From Maritalea mediterranea (GTDB taxonomy: Bacteria > Pseudomonadota > Alphaproteobacteria > Rhizobiales > Devosiaceae), in contig NZ_JAKGTI010000002.1 of NCBI RefSeq assembly GCF_021568695.1, positions 434,001 to 498,000 on the forward strand: DNA of 64,000 nt, in the 5' to 3' direction. The position numbers and the translations under genes were made by a program. Shown piece after piece: positions 1 to 9,538 of this stretch (position 1 is its first letter; the number at the start of each line of letters is the position of its first letter). The notes below the pieces were generated by a model. That model was not told the origin of the DNA, did no database searches, and was given only the letters and a program-made list of their open reading frames with translations.

Positions 1-534
1 TTCGATGTGCTGGTGGGCATCAACCTGTTGCGTGAGGGCTTGGACATTCCCGAATGTGCCCTCGTCGCCATTCTCGATGCGGACAAGGAGGGTTTCCTTC
101 GCTCGGAAACCTCATTGATCCAAACCATCGGTCGCGCTGCGCGGAACGCTGATGGACGCGTTGTGCTTTACGCCGATCGCGTCACCGGTTCCATGGAACG
201 GGCAATGGCCGAAACCAATCGCCGGCGCGAAAAGCAGCTCGCCTACAATGAAGAGCATGGCATCACGCCGCAAACGGTCAAATCAAACATCAAAAACATC
301 ATGGAATCCGTCTATGAAGGCGACCGCGTCACCGTGGCCACCGGCAAAGACAAATTCTCCAAGGGTGATGTGCATGTGGGCGACAACCTCGCCGCGACGA
401 TTAAAGACCTCGAAGCCAAAATGCGCGACGCCGCCACCAACCTCGAGTTCGAAGAAGCCGCCCGCCTCCGCGATGAGGTCAAGCGCCTGAAAGAAATGGA
501 ACTCGACGTGATGGACTCGCATCTGGGCGAATAA
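1..534 (+). CDS. uvrB: UvrABC system protein B, C-terminal part (cut by window start)
   Basis: The frame is open from base 1, so this is the 3' end of a longer gene (about 177 residues of a protein usually near 670 or more). It contains the last helicase motif (QTIGRAARN, near residues 39-47) and a C-terminal UVR coiled segment ([18 protein letters not shown]), which binds UvrC. UvrB is the damage-verifying helicase-like subunit of nucleotide excision repair. uvrC lies 11 kb downstream in this window, not in the same operon. Family assignment is certain; the N-terminus cannot be judged. Confidence 0.97.
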   Translation, partial: FDVLVGINLLREGLDIPECALVAILDADKEGFLRSETSLIQTIGRAARNADGRVVLYADRVTGSMERAMAETNRRREKQLAYNEEHGITPQTVKSNIKNIMESVYEGDRVTVATGKDKFSKGDVHVGDNLAATIKDLEAKMRDAATNLEFEEAARLRDEVKRLKEMELDVMDSHLGE

Positions 535-773
535 CATCTCTGGCGGATGGTGAATTTCCTCATCATCCGCCACGCCTTCTCCACTCATGTCTAGATCTCC
601 GCGCCACAAAAGAGACGAAAAAAGCTCACTTCCGCGGTCTTTTTTAAAGCGTCTGCACGCGCAAAATCACAAAAACCCTCAATAAGATCAATTAGTTTTA
701 ATCAGTTTGATTTCTTGACCAACCCCTAAAGCTCAACTAAAAATCAGTTAAAGCAATCAAACAAGGAAATCAC

Positions 774-1307
774 ATGCGTTACATCATTTTGGCCCTGCTG
801 GTTGGATTAGGGTTCACCTCTCCTGCCGCCGCCCAAACCTTCAGCAGCGGCGACTGGGCCGCCAGCAAAATCGGTCAGGTTTGTTACGTCTTCACCACCC
901 GCTCTGCCCGCGATACTTCCGGCGCGCTGGTTTTCCGGTTTGAGGAGAAAGGCTACAACGCAGGCTTCAGCTATGAATATGCACCCTGGCCCGGTGAAAC
1001 GGGCGCACCTTGGGGTGAAGACGATTATGTCGTGCTGGAAATTGACGGAGAAGCGACATGGCTCGGCGACGAAATGTCCACGGACCTTGGCCCCACTGGC
1101 TACAACGCATCCATGACCAGCGGCTTCGTGTCCGAAATGATCACCGAGATCAACCGGGCATCAAACGCAGTGGGCTTCGCCATGGAACGACAATCAGACG
1201 GTGAAACCGTGCTGTACGGCTTGTTCTCACCCGCCGGGTTTACCGAAAGCATGGCCCGTGCTGGCGAAATGTGCCAGTTCAGCCCAAGCGCTTTGCCCAC
1301 CAGCTAA
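774..1307 (+). CDS. Secreted protein of unknown function
   Basis: A 177-residue protein with a clear Sec signal peptide: a hydrophobic stretch over residues 4-17, then an A-A-A-Q cleavage region near residue 21. The mature part has two cysteines (near 38 and 167) that could form a disulfide, and is rich in aromatic and acidic residues. The layout (signal, early W and C, late Gly-Phe and Cys) faintly recalls IalB-like exported proteins, but I do not recognise a family with confidence. The start is preceded by AAGGAAAT. It stands alone between uvrB and recQ. A CTAA-N7-TTAA sequence at 737-751, one base off a CtrA box, lies upstream. Confidence 0.8.
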   Translation: MRYIILALLVGLGFTSPAAAQTFSSGDWAASKIGQVCYVFTTRSARDTSGALVFRFEEKGYNAGFSYEYAPWPGETGAPWGEDDYVVLEIDGEATWLGDEMSTDLGPTGYNASMTSGFVSEMITEINRASNAVGFAMERQSDGETVLYGLFSPAGFTESMARAGEMCQFSPSALPTS

Positions 1308-1324
1308 ACAGCTACAATTGGCGC

Positions 1325-1343
1325 GCCCCGCAAATTGCGGGGC
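1325..1343 (+). terminator. Hairpin after the secreted-protein gene
   Basis: An 8-bp GC-rich stem (GCCCCGCA / TGCGGGGC) lies just after the stop codon at 1307. No strong T-tract follows, only CTTCCTCTCC, so intrinsic termination would be weak. Confidence 0.35.
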
Positions 1344-1467
1344 CTTCCTCTCCATCGCGACCAAACATAACGGTTGAAGGCCGCACGGTCGCATATCATT
1401 CAGGCTCAATCTGCATTACAGTTGCCCGCGAATCCGCGACCAAACTTATTGTCTTAACTTTGAGCCT

Positions 1468-3282
1468 ATGACCAACACCCCCCTCAGCATTCTACGCGAC
1501 TATTACGGATATGACGCCTTTCGCGGCCAGCAGGAAGACGTCATCAATCATGTTGTCAAGGGTGGCAATGCCTTTGTGCTGATGCCAACGGGCGCGGGTA
1601 AGTCACTTTGCTATCAGATCCCGGCGCTTTGCCGCAAAGGCGTTGCGGTTGTGGTCTCGCCGCTGATCGCTTTGATGCAGGACCAGATCAACGCCCTTGA
1701 TCAGATGAACATCAAATCTGCCGCGATCAACTCAACCATGACTTTCGAAGAAGTGAGCGCCGTACGGCGGCAGGTGCGCGAAGGTACAATTGACCTGCTC
1801 TATGTCGCCCCCGAACGGCTGATGATGCCAGACTTTTTGTCCTTCCTCGACAAATGCAACATCGCCCTGTTCGCCATCGACGAAGCCCACTGCGTCTCCG
1901 AATGGGGCCACGATTTCCGCCCTGATTACGCGGCGCTCTCGATGCTGGCCGAACGTTTTCCCAACGTGCCCCGCGTTGCCCTTACCGCCACCGCAGATGC
2001 GCAAACCCGTGCTGACATTGTTCACCGCCTCGCGCTCGACGATGGCCGCAGCTTTATCGGCGGCTTCGACCGTCCCAACATCAATTATTCAATTGCCCTG
2101 CGCAATTCCCCCCGCAATCAGGTCCTGCGTTTCCTCAAAGATAAGCACCCGGAAGATTGCGGGATCATCTATTGCCTGTCGCGCAAAAATGTTGAGGAGA
2201 TGGCCGCATGGCTGTGTGAACAGGGCATCGAAGCACTGCCTTATCATGCCGGGCTTTCAAGCGAAGTGCGCGCGCAAAATCAACAGGCCTTTTTGCAGGG
2301 CGAGCGGGTGATCATGGTCGCCACCATCGCCTTTGGCATGGGGATCGACAAACCCGATGTGCGCTTTGTGGTGCACATGAACACGCCAAAAAATATCGAA
2401 GCCTATTATCAGGAAACCGGCCGCGCCGGGCGCGACGGCCTGCCCTCAAACGCGCTGATGCTCTATGGCTTGGAAGATGCAGCCCAGCAACGCCAATGGA
2501 TTGAAGCCTCCACCGCCCCACAAGCGCAAAAACACATTCAGCATCAAAAACTTGGCGCCCTATTCGGCCTCTGCGAAACCGCAAAATGCCGTCGGCAGGT
2601 GCTGCTCAATTATTTCGACGATCATTGCGAGCCGTGCGGAAATTGCGACACCTGCGAACAGCCCCCGGAAACCTTCGACGCCTCGATTCCGGCACAAAAA
2701 GCCATCTCTTGCGTCTATCGCACCGGCGAACGGTTCGGCATCGCCTATCTGGTCGATGTGCTGCTCGGCACCGAAAACGATCGCATCACCCAATTTGGCC
2801 ACGACCAACTCCCCACCTTCGGCGTCGGTCAGGATTTGACCAAACCCGAATGGCAAAACGTCTTCCGCCAATTGATCGCCAGCAATTTGCTGTGCCTCAA
2901 TCCCGAAGGTCAGGGCGGCTTTATGATCACCCGCGCCGGGCGCAAATTCTTGAACGAAAAACCCGCCCTGCCCATGCGGCATTACGTAAAACCCCTCCGC
3001 AACAAACGCAAAGCCGGCAGCGGCCTCGCAACATCAGCACCGCTCAACACAGAAGATCAAACTCTGCTCAACACGCTAAGATCCGTGCGCAGCGAGCTGG
3101 CCAAAACCAACAAGGTCCCCGCCTACGTCATCTTCCACGACCGCACCCTTGTGGAACTGGCCCAAGCCAAACCCACCAATCTGGACGCCATGCTGGAGAT
3201 CAACGGCATCGGCAAATCCAAACTCGACCGCTATGGGCAAGTGTTTCTAGACGCCATCGCCAATGAGGCCAGCTCGGCCTAG
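1468..3282 (+). CDS. recQ: ATP-dependent DNA helicase RecQ
   Basis: A 604-residue 3'-5' DNA helicase acting in recombination and replication-fork repair. Walker A is seen as MPTGAGKSLCYQ (39-50) and the Walker B/DExH box as FAIDEAHCVSEWG (near 135-147). Helicase motif VI appears as YYQETGRAGRDGLP. The RecQ C-terminal zinc site shows as C-x3-R plus CEPCGNCDTC (near 373-395), followed by a winged-helix part. A C-terminal HRDC domain (about 525-600) contains the LEINGIGKSKLDRYG helix-hairpin. Length matches the E. coli family (about 610). The gene is monocistronic, with the REP island after it. Confidence 0.97.
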   Translation: MTNTPLSILRDYYGYDAFRGQQEDVINHVVKGGNAFVLMPTGAGKSLCYQIPALCRKGVAVVVSPLIALMQDQINALDQMNIKSAAINSTMTFEEVSAVRRQVREGTIDLLYVAPERLMMPDFLSFLDKCNIALFAIDEAHCVSEWGHDFRPDYAALSMLAERFPNVPRVALTATADAQTRADIVHRLALDDGRSFIGGFDRPNINYSIALRNSPRNQVLRFLKDKHPEDCGIIYCLSRKNVEEMAAWLCEQGIEALPYHAGLSSEVRAQNQQAFLQGERVIMVATIAFGMGIDKPDVRFVVHMNTPKNIEAYYQETGRAGRDGLPSNALMLYGLEDAAQQRQWIEASTAPQAQKHIQHQKLGALFGLCETAKCRRQVLLNYFDDHCEPCGNCDTCEQPPETFDASIPAQKAISCVYRTGERFGIAYLVDVLLGTENDRITQFGHDQLPTFGVGQDLTKPEWQNVFRQLIASNLLCLNPEGQGGFMITRAGRKFLNEKPALPMRHYVKPLRNKRKAGSGLATSAPLNTEDQTLLNTLRSVRSELAKTNKVPAYVIFHDRTLVELAQAKPTNLDAMLEINGIGKSKLDRYGQVFLDAIANEASSA

Positions 3283-3407
3283 TCAACGAAACACCGCAAA
3301 GTCTCCCTCCCCTCGACAGCAGGGTAATCGCATATGAATGCGACTAGTCATTTTCTAAATCAAATCGCTAGACAACCACGTCAGAGCCGACCAGCGGCGC
3401 TGAATAG

Positions 3408-3426
3408 ACCCCGGATCAAGTCCGGG
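3408..3426. repeat. REP-type palindrome CCCCGGA-TCAAG-TCCGGGG
   Basis: Perfect 7-bp arms around a 5-base centre. The same core (CCGGATCAAGTCCGG) recurs at 3589-3611 and twice at 49992-50045, marking it as a dispersed intergenic element. Confidence 0.8.
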
Positions 3427-3588
3427 GCGACAACGGAGGTGGTCATGCGAAGAAGCTGCAAAACTTGCTTTTAACGCGTTTCACAGACCAATTCCATTTG
3501 CATGCGATTCCCTCCCCCTCGATGGGAAGGGGCTAGGGGTGGGATGCCAACTAACGCCAGCAAAGTGCAAAGCGGACAACTCAAATGG

Positions 3589-3611
3589 ATTACCGGATCA
3601 AGTCCGGTAAT
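3589..3611. repeat. REP-type palindrome ATTACCGGA-TCAAG-TCCGGTAAT
   Basis: Perfect 9-bp arms around TCAAG, followed by GACG. The ATTACCGG / CCGGTAAT ends recur at 52738-52786 with a longer centre, so both are one family with variable middles. Confidence 0.8.
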
Positions 3612-3687
3612 GACGTGTGAGTGTTGAACACACAGCAGAACATACCGAACCATTTGCCCAAGCCCGACCTCCCCAGGGGGCCGCCCC

Positions 3688-3862
3688 GGACCTGATCCGG
3701 GGCCAAAAAGCATCTCCAACATGGCACCGCCCCACCACTCTCCCCCACGTCATTGCAAGACTTGATCTTGCAATCCATTTGCGCTCGATCACACGGCGAT
3801 TCATCCAAATCTGAGACCAATGCCGGCGCCCTGCTCACCCGTCATCCTCGGACTTGACCCGG
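3688..3862. repeat. Long direct repeat, copy 1
   Basis: About 175 bases nearly identical to 3997-4171 at a constant offset of 309. It begins at a GGACCTGATCCGGGG palindrome half, runs through the perfect hairpin ATTGCAAGA-CTTGA-TCTTGCAAT (3752-3774), and ends at a CTCGGACTTGACCCGG palindrome. Differences are scattered single bases and a few small steps. Confidence 0.85.
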
Positions 3863-3928
3863 AGATCCAGACAAGCACAGTTTAAGACGCACAAAGCCAG
3901 CGACTTGCCCGCCGACATTCATTTCTGG

Positions 3929-3948
3929 ATTCCCGCCTACGCGGGAAT
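3929..3948. repeat. REP-type palindrome ATTCCCGC-CTAC-GCGGGAAT
   Basis: 8-bp arms with a CTAC loop, followed by GACGGTCA. The same element is present at 52657-52676 in the opposite orientation (loop GTAG). Confidence 0.8.
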
Positions 3949-3996
3949 GACGGTCACCTATTATGACAAACGCACCCCCCAAACGCCGTCACCCTC

Positions 3997-4171
3997 GGAC
4001 CTGATCCGGGGCCGAAAAGCATCTCCAACTTAGCACCGCCCCACCACTCTTCCCCACGTCATTGCAAGACTTGATCTTGCAATCCATTTGCGCTCGATCA
4101 CACGGCGATTCATCCAAATCTGAGACCAATGCCGACGCCCCGCTCTCCCGTCACCCTCGGGCCTGACCCGA
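3997..4171. repeat. Long direct repeat, copy 2
   Basis: Second copy of the 175-base unit at 3688-3862, starting within GGACCTGATCCGGGG and ending within CCTGACCCGAGG. It carries the same internal ATTGCAAG..CTTGCAAT hairpin (4061-4083). The copies look like an ancestral block of several REPs duplicated as a unit. Confidence 0.85.
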
Positions 4172-4934
4172 GGGGCCAATCAGCATCCAGAGCGAGGTAC
4201 AGCGCCCAACCCAACTCCAACGCTCAACCAACATGCAAGACCCCCGACTGAAGAAACAGGCGGGCGCATTGCCTTTTAAAGATCGTTCCAAACACACAAC
4301 CTAAAATAGAAAGCGCTCCAGGACTGCCTTATATCGCCCGCTCCCATGCGACCATACTAACTCATTGACAAACAAAATCTTTCAATAGGCTCAAACACAA
4401 AACGCACGCCAAACTTCCCACCGGACCAACAAAAACTTATCCCCGCCCCGCTGGCCGGTGGTATAATGGCCCCACTTTTCGCACCAACGCTTTCCAGCGG
4501 CTTGTTGACGGACAAGGGGAAAGATGGGGCTTGCCTCATGTGGGAAAAGAGCAAGGCACCCAGTCGGACGCGAAAGGGTGGCCAGCTCAATTGGATTTGC
4601 CCGCCACCAACGGCAGCGCCCCCATGGCGCGGGAGATATAAGGGTCAGCCCTCCGAAATCCATTGAGATATGGAAAAATCCTTGCTGCGCGGGGTCATGT
4701 TTGCCTCACGCTTAAACCTAGGATGCCGAGTTGAATATGACCTCGCGTACCGCAAATCCTTCAAAAACCCGGTGGCTAAGCCAACCGGGCCAATGGTGCT
4801 GCGCAGGATAATAGGGGAAACAAATAGATCGGCCGTGCATTTCTGCATTAGTGGAGCATTTTCGGCCCGCTATTTGATTTATATCAAATAAAGGCCTGCT
4901 CCGATCAGATAACTTAACCTCAAGAGGACGAGAA

Positions 4935-5369
4935 ATGTTGGAAAAGCCTTCTTTAATACGCCGTGCCGCAATAGGCAAAATCATCGGGTTGGCGTTTGGT
5001 TTGATCGCATTTTTTGCACTGCCGCTGTTTGTGCCGGATTTATCGATGACGTTCCGGCTCGGCGTGGCATTGTACCTCATAATGATGGGCTGCTTCATCG
5101 GAATCATGGGGGTTTTGACCTACCATCCGGTGTTGCATATGCCGATGCCCTGGTGGGTGCGCGGTCCGTTAATCGGCGGCTTTATGATGCTGATTTTATG
5201 GATGTTGGCACAAACCGAATTTGATGCGGTGGCTGTGGCCATCTTTGGGGAGGGGGCGATCTTCTCCTCAGGTGCCTGGTCCATAGTTGACGGCATCATC
5301 ATCGGCGCCCTGATGAGTTTCCTTGCCACCCGGTTTGGAGGGGAAGGCAAAGAAACTGTCGACCGGTAG
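4935..5369 (+). CDS. Small integral membrane protein, unknown function
   Basis: A 144-residue protein with four predicted membrane segments (about 14-33, 41-63, 75-92 and 112-130). The N-terminus is short and basic and the tail is charged. The start is preceded by AAGAGGACGAGAA, a good ribosome site. There are no catalytic motifs and I do not recognise the family. It has its own unit, with the REP island upstream and a convergent DMT transporter downstream. Confidence 0.75.
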   Translation: MLEKPSLIRRAAIGKIIGLAFGLIAFFALPLFVPDLSMTFRLGVALYLIMMGCFIGIMGVLTYHPVLHMPMPWWVRGPLIGGFMMLILWMLAQTEFDAVAVAIFGEGAIFSSGAWSIVDGIIIGALMSFLATRFGGEGKETVDR

Positions 5370-5511
5370 CGAGTAGAAATCGGTCGATAGAATAGGCGCA
5401 ACTCCGGCATAAGCTGGGCGGCATTCATCTCATGCCTCGCAAGGGCCCAGATTATCCGGGTTGCGTCTTTCTAAATCGGACAGGTGTTGGGCATGACCTC
5501 GCGATCATCCC

Positions 5512-6429
5512 CTATCTGATCTCTCCGCGAATGCCCGCGCCTGTCCGTATTTTTTTCTGCCGCTCTCGCCACCACACGGTCAGACCCGCGCCTACGGTGA
5601 TCATCGCGCCGATCAGGCTGATGCCATCGATCAAATCGCCAAAAGCGATAAAGCTGAACACAATTGCCACGGGCAGCATCATAAAGTTAAAGGGCTGCAA
5701 AATGCTTGCCGGGGCTTCACGCAGCGACATGGTGAACAGTGTATGGGCAATATTGGCGGTGATGATGATTCCGCCAATCATCAACCAACCCTTTGGGCCG
5801 AAATTTTCAAAACTGGTGATGCCCACAGCGGTCGACAGCACAATGCCCACCAGCGCCATATAGGCCATAGAGGTGGACGTACGGTCATGGGGTGCCAGCA
5901 TGCGGGTCACAATGGTGTAGCCCGCAAAGCTGAACACCGCACCGAGCTGGAAAATGACGCCCATATTAAACTCTTGAAAGCCAGGGCGGATCACAATCAG
6001 GGTGCCGATAAACCCAACAACAATCGCCACCCATCGGATAAGCCCCACCTGCTCGCCCAGCAAAGGAATCGCCAACATGGTGGTCACAATCGGGAACAAC
6101 ATGAAGATCGCCTGCGTGTCGGCCAACGGCAAAAAGGTCAGAGCTGCCGAGAAGCACCAGATGTCCGTCACCAAAAGGGTGCCGCGCGTGATTTGCAACA
6201 GTGGCCTTTTGCTCTTGAACGCGGTGCGCAACGTACCCTCGCGCCACAACCATGCGAGAATAAACACGCCCACACCCCAAAAGCGCACCATCACAACTTG
6301 GGTGAAGGGATAATCATTGACCATGATTTTGACCATCACGTCCTGCACCCCAAACACAAGAATTGCGGCTAGCGTTAGGCTGATCCCTTTGGCCACGTTG
6401 GCGTCGGCCGGCACCTGAAGCACAGACAT
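5512..6429 (-). CDS. EamA/DMT-superfamily permease
   Basis: Drug/metabolite-type transporter of the inner membrane, about 305 residues with ten hydrophobic helices arranged as two EamA repeats. I chose the ATG at 6429 (MSVLQVPAD), because it has AGGGA eight bases upstream. The open frame continues about 50 codons further, but that part is unlike any DMT N-terminus. Substrate cannot be inferred. It is divergent from the CHMI-type gene at 6582. Confidence 0.9.
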   Translation of the reverse strand: MSVLQVPADANVAKGISLTLAAILVFGVQDVMVKIMVNDYPFTQVVMVRFWGVGVFILAWLWREGTLRTAFKSKRPLLQITRGTLLVTDIWCFSAALTFLPLADTQAIFMLFPIVTTMLAIPLLGEQVGLIRWVAIVVGFIGTLIVIRPGFQEFNMGVIFQLGAVFSFAGYTIVTRMLAPHDRTSTSMAYMALVGIVLSTAVGITSFENFGPKGWLMIGGIIITANIAHTLFTMSLREAPASILQPFNFMMLPVAIVFSFIAFGDLIDGISLIGAMITVGAGLTVWWRERQKKIRTGAGIRGEIR

Positions 6430-6581
6430 GTTGAATTCCCTATTCACAATAGACAGAACCGCGATATAGTCGCAGAGGCGGCAAGAGCCTAACGCTAGCA
6501 GCGAAACGATCACTTGCCTACGCCAAATACGTCGTCGAGGATGACATTTGCAAATGAGCCCATCACAAAAGGAAATCATTT

Positions 6582-6923
6582 ATGCCGCACATTATTGTTG
6601 AGCATTCGCGTTATTTGGCAGGTGATCAGCACATGCGAGAAGTGTGTCTGGAAATCTTCGACCAAATGGCAGCCCACCCCACCTTTCCGAACCCCGCCGC
6701 AATTAAAGTGCGAGCCATTGACTACAGCCAAAATGTGCAAGCCTTGGAGAATGACCATTTTGTGCACGCGACCATCAAGCTGCTGCCGGGGCGTGATGAA
6801 GCCACTAAAAAGCAACTTACCCAAAACCTGCTCGACCTGTTGATGGAAAAGCTGCCAGAGGCTGCGAGCTTCTCTGTTGACATCGAGGACCTCACAAGCG
6901 CCTATGTGAAGGCCTCACGCTAA
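6582..6923 (+). CDS. 5-carboxymethyl-2-hydroxymuconate isomerase family protein
   Basis: A 113-residue tautomerase-superfamily protein beginning M-P-H-I-I-V-E-H. After Met removal, Pro-1 would be the catalytic base, as in CHMI (HpaF). The length equals the family norm and the central VHATIKLLPGRDEATKK region matches. The authentic enzyme acts in homoprotocatechuate breakdown, but no hpa genes are nearby, so the physiological substrate is open. A 12-base gap leads into the next gene, suggesting a short operon with 6936-8863. Confidence 0.85.
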   Translation: MPHIIVEHSRYLAGDQHMREVCLEIFDQMAAHPTFPNPAAIKVRAIDYSQNVQALENDHFVHATIKLLPGRDEATKKQLTQNLLDLLMEKLPEAASFSVDIEDLTSAYVKASR

Positions 6924-6935
6924 AGGAGTTAAGAC

Positions 6936-8000
6936 ATGCACCGCCTTGTTCAAAATCTCGGCTTCGCCCTGCTGGCGGCAATGATCGCAATGCCCACCAG
7001 TGCCAGCGCCGAAACCTTTGGCGAAGACCGTCGCTATTTCAAAGACTGGTTGGCCGCTTGCCGCCCCACCACTGGCTATTGCTCTGCCACCGCCTATATC
7101 AACCCCAATCCGCCTAGCGGCATCGTGGCAGATTATGTGTTGCGCGTGGGCCGAAACTCCGGCACCGACGCCTGGGAAATTTCGCTGTCCACTGTTGCCA
7201 CCATGGCCACCGACGACAGTTTTGTCACCATCGGCGAAGAACCTGACTTTCTCTTTTTCCAACGCACAGAAGATTTTGTAGCCTTTGGCGCGATCAATGA
7301 TTTTTTCTTTTTGGGCAACAACGCCCGGCATTTGCTGCACAAAATGTTGGCCGACCAAACCCTCAACATCGAATTGGATACCGATCAGGGCCGGAAAGAA
7401 TTGCAATTCTCGCTAAGTGGCCTCACCGCTTCTTTGTTGTGGATAGATGAGCAGCAAGACGCCGTCGGCAGCCCGCGCCTCGCAGGATATGCACCGCGAG
7501 ATCAGCAACGGGCCTTTGCCCTACCCAATCCGCCTGCGACCGTCCCGCAAGCGATCAAGGATATGCATTTTGGTGGCGACCAGTGCGAATTTGGCCCAGA
7601 TCATGAGTTCAGCGACGAATGGGAAAATATGCAGCTCGACCAGACCCGTAGCCTGTTTATGCTGCCTTGCTCGGCTGGTGCTTACAATTATCTTTTCCGC
7701 TTCTATGTCTGGGATCAAGCACAGCAAATCGCGAGCGCACAGCATTTTGTCGATTATAATGACAGCACCGGCTGGACGTCGACGGACATGCTGGTGAACC
7801 CCTCGCTCGACCGGCATAGCATCACCATTTCGTCCTTCAACAAATTCCGCGGATTGGGCGATTGCGGCAGCTCGGGCACGTGGCAATGGGCCGGTTACGG
7901 GCTTCAATTGCGCGAATATTATTACCAGCCCATTTGCGGTCTCGATTATGATGAAAACGCGGACCTGAGCTACCCGCAAATCTTTCCCGAGGCCGATTAG
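6936..8000 (+). CDS. Exported DUF1176-like protein
   Basis: A 354-residue protein with a Sec signal (hydrophobic 8-20, S-A-S-A-E cleavage near 25). The mature part starts FGEDRRYFKDWLAAC, and contains a W-x-x-A-C motif, several paired cysteines and aromatic-rich strands. The overall plan fits DUF1176 exported proteins; I hold that name with moderate confidence. The stop shares its last base with the GTG of the next transporter gene (TAGTG), so the two are translationally coupled. Confidence 0.75.
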   Translation: MHRLVQNLGFALLAAMIAMPTSASAETFGEDRRYFKDWLAACRPTTGYCSATAYINPNPPSGIVADYVLRVGRNSGTDAWEISLSTVATMATDDSFVTIGEEPDFLFFQRTEDFVAFGAINDFFFLGNNARHLLHKMLADQTLNIELDTDQGRKELQFSLSGLTASLLWIDEQQDAVGSPRLAGYAPRDQQRAFALPNPPATVPQAIKDMHFGGDQCEFGPDHEFSDEWENMQLDQTRSLFMLPCSAGAYNYLFRFYVWDQAQQIASAQHFVDYNDSTGWTSTDMLVNPSLDRHSITISSFNKFRGLGDCGSSGTWQWAGYGLQLREYYYQPICGLDYDENADLSYPQIFPEAD

Positions 8001-8863
8001 TGCGCCTATTTCTACTGACCAGTCTGGCGATGGTGGCCTTCGCCGCCAACTCGCTGCTCAACCGCGCAGCTTTGGCTGAGCAAGCCATCGACCCTTACAA
8101 TTTCACCCTGCTGCGCCTCGGGTCCGGGGCGCTGACATTGGTGCTGATCGCCATGTTGGTGAACCGCAAAAGCGTTCAACAGATTGCCGCTGCTGGCGAC
8201 TGGCGCAGCGCTGTGGCGCTGTTCGTCTATGCCATCGGGTTTTCCATCGCCTATTTATGGCTGGGGGCAGGCATGGGCGCGCTTATATTGTTCGCAATGG
8301 TACAATTCACCATGCTGGGCACCGCCATTGTTAAAGGGGATCGACCGACTGGCTTGGAAATAGCCGGTCTTGCCATGGCGTTGATCGGGTTTGTCGCGCT
8401 TGTCAGCCCCGGATTTGACCAGGCACCAAATCTGATCGCGGTCGGCCTGATGGCCAGCGCCGGTATCGCCTGGGGCGTCTATTCACTCCTGGGCCGCGGC
8501 TCAACCACCCCCACCCTCGACACGGCGGGCAACTTCTGGCGCGCCTTTTTGATCGGCTCAATCGTGATCGTGCCGGTGCTTTTGCTCCAGCTCAATCCGG
8601 CCCTTATCAGTTTTAAAGGTCTGGCGTTGGCCATCGCCTCCGGTGCCGTGGCGTCCGGCATGGGTTATGCGATCTGGTACACCGCCCTGCCTGGCCTCAC
8701 CCGCACCCGCGCGGGCATCGTGCAGTTAAGCGTGCCCGCCCTTGCGGCCATCGCCGGGGTGGTGTTGTTGGGCGAGCCACTCACGCTGAAATTCGCCTTG
8801 CTGACAGCCTTGATTTTGGCCGGGGTTGGCATCGCCACCGTGGCGAAGGCCAAATCAGCTTAA
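8000..8863 (+). CDS. EamA/DMT-superfamily permease
   Basis: A 287-residue ten-helix transporter with a GTG start that overlaps the preceding stop by one base. The N-terminal stretch FAANSLLNRAAL and the C-terminal repeat with VVLLGEPLTLKF are typical EamA landmarks. Substrate unknown. Its 3' end overlaps the convergent gene at 8855 by 9 bases. Confidence 0.9.
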   Translation: MRLFLLTSLAMVAFAANSLLNRAALAEQAIDPYNFTLLRLGSGALTLVLIAMLVNRKSVQQIAAAGDWRSAVALFVYAIGFSIAYLWLGAGMGALILFAMVQFTMLGTAIVKGDRPTGLEIAGLAMALIGFVALVSPGFDQAPNLIAVGLMASAGIAWGVYSLLGRGSTTPTLDTAGNFWRAFLIGSIVIVPVLLLQLNPALISFKGLALAIASGAVASGMGYAIWYTALPGLTRTRAGIVQLSVPALAAIAGVVLLGEPLTLKFALLTALILAGVGIATVAKAKSA

Positions 8864-9466
8864 AAAGGTGCGGAAAATGAAACCGAGCGAGATAAAATAG
8901 GGCACCAGCAATGCGACAATAAATACCCGCGCCCAAACCGCACGGAACCGCCACATCAGCAAGGCCGCCAGCCCCACACCGACCACCAGCTCAATGGCGC
9001 TGACAATTTCGCCGTAATTGGCGCTTTGATAGTAGGAAACGGGCGAATAGAATCGCCAATCCGTGATCGGCCAGAAATGCACGTGCGCATCGTCAGTATG
9101 GACGGGAAAGTCCATCACCACATGCAATAGCGCCCCCGCCGCAAAGATGCTGATCAAACGCCAATAATGCCGGTAAAGCGGCACATTCATGGCCAGCAAC
9201 CAGCCCGAAAGGATCAAAAGCGCATAAAGCGGTATCGAGTTGGAGATGGCCGAAAAGCTTTGCCACGGTTCCTGCCAATAAAGCCCATCTGGACTGCGCC
9301 ACATATTGCCGCGTCCAACCCCGGTGATGGCCGAATAGGCCACCATGATAAACACCGAAAGGTCCGGCACAAAACCGCCCACAAAGGCCAAAATATTCTG
9401 CCGCCGCGGCGCGTCACGTCGGGTCAGTAAGGCACCTGCCACTAGCACATGTGTAGTTGTGATCAT
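8855..9466 (-). CDS. YdjM/DUF457-like membrane metal-dependent hydrolase family protein
   Basis: A 203-residue membrane protein with about five helices. The N-terminal THVLVAGAL, then GGFVPDLSVF, HVVMDFPVH and DDAHVHFWP give the spaced His/Asp pattern seen in YdjM-type proteins (putative zinc or other metal ligands). The function of this family is poorly known. It is divergent from the antiporter gene at 9705; a CRP-type palindrome lies between them. Confidence 0.7.
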   Translation of the reverse strand: MITTTHVLVAGALLTRRDAPRRQNILAFVGGFVPDLSVFIMVAYSAITGVGRGNMWRSPDGLYWQEPWQSFSAISNSIPLYALLILSGWLLAMNVPLYRHYWRLISIFAAGALLHVVMDFPVHTDDAHVHFWPITDWRFYSPVSYYQSANYGEIVSAIELVVGVGLAALLMWRFRAVWARVFIVALLVPYFISLGFIFRTFLS

Positions 9467-9538
9467 ATGGCAACGTCCCTTTCTCCAAAAGCCGGAGTTT
9501 GGCGCAAATCCGATTGACTGGCCAGTGCGTTAACAAGA

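Larger units (their letters stand above)
3283..4934. other. Gene-free island of REP-type palindromes
   Basis: About 1.65 kb between recQ and the next convincing gene. The first 0.9 kb is packed with intergenic palindromes of the CCGGATCAAGTCCGG and ATTCCCGC..GCGGGAAT kinds, plus a long direct repeat. From 4200 to 4934 I see no protein with a good start and no recognisable RNA. Open frames here are short, lack ribosome sites and look like chance ORFs. A TATAAT hexamer occurs near 4460 without a matching -35. Confidence 0.7.

Noticed and set aside
2560-2982. 140-codon minus-strand open frame inside recQ
   Set aside because: Lies wholly inside recQ zinc and winged-helix coding sequence; codon-bias shadow.
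3752-4083. Repeated hairpin units that could suggest a CRISPR array
   Set aside because: Only two long copies, no regular spacers, and the units are REP-type palindromes found elsewhere in the window.
4455-4475. TATAAT hexamer as a promoter for an RNA gene in the recQ downstream island
   Set aside because: No -35 at proper spacing and no structure matching RNase P, tmRNA, SRP or 6S RNA that I can recognise.
4357-4891. Several overlapping open frames (63-90 codons) on both strands after recQ
   Set aside because: No ribosome sites, no shared family features and strongly overlapping alternatives; likely chance frames in a non-coding region.
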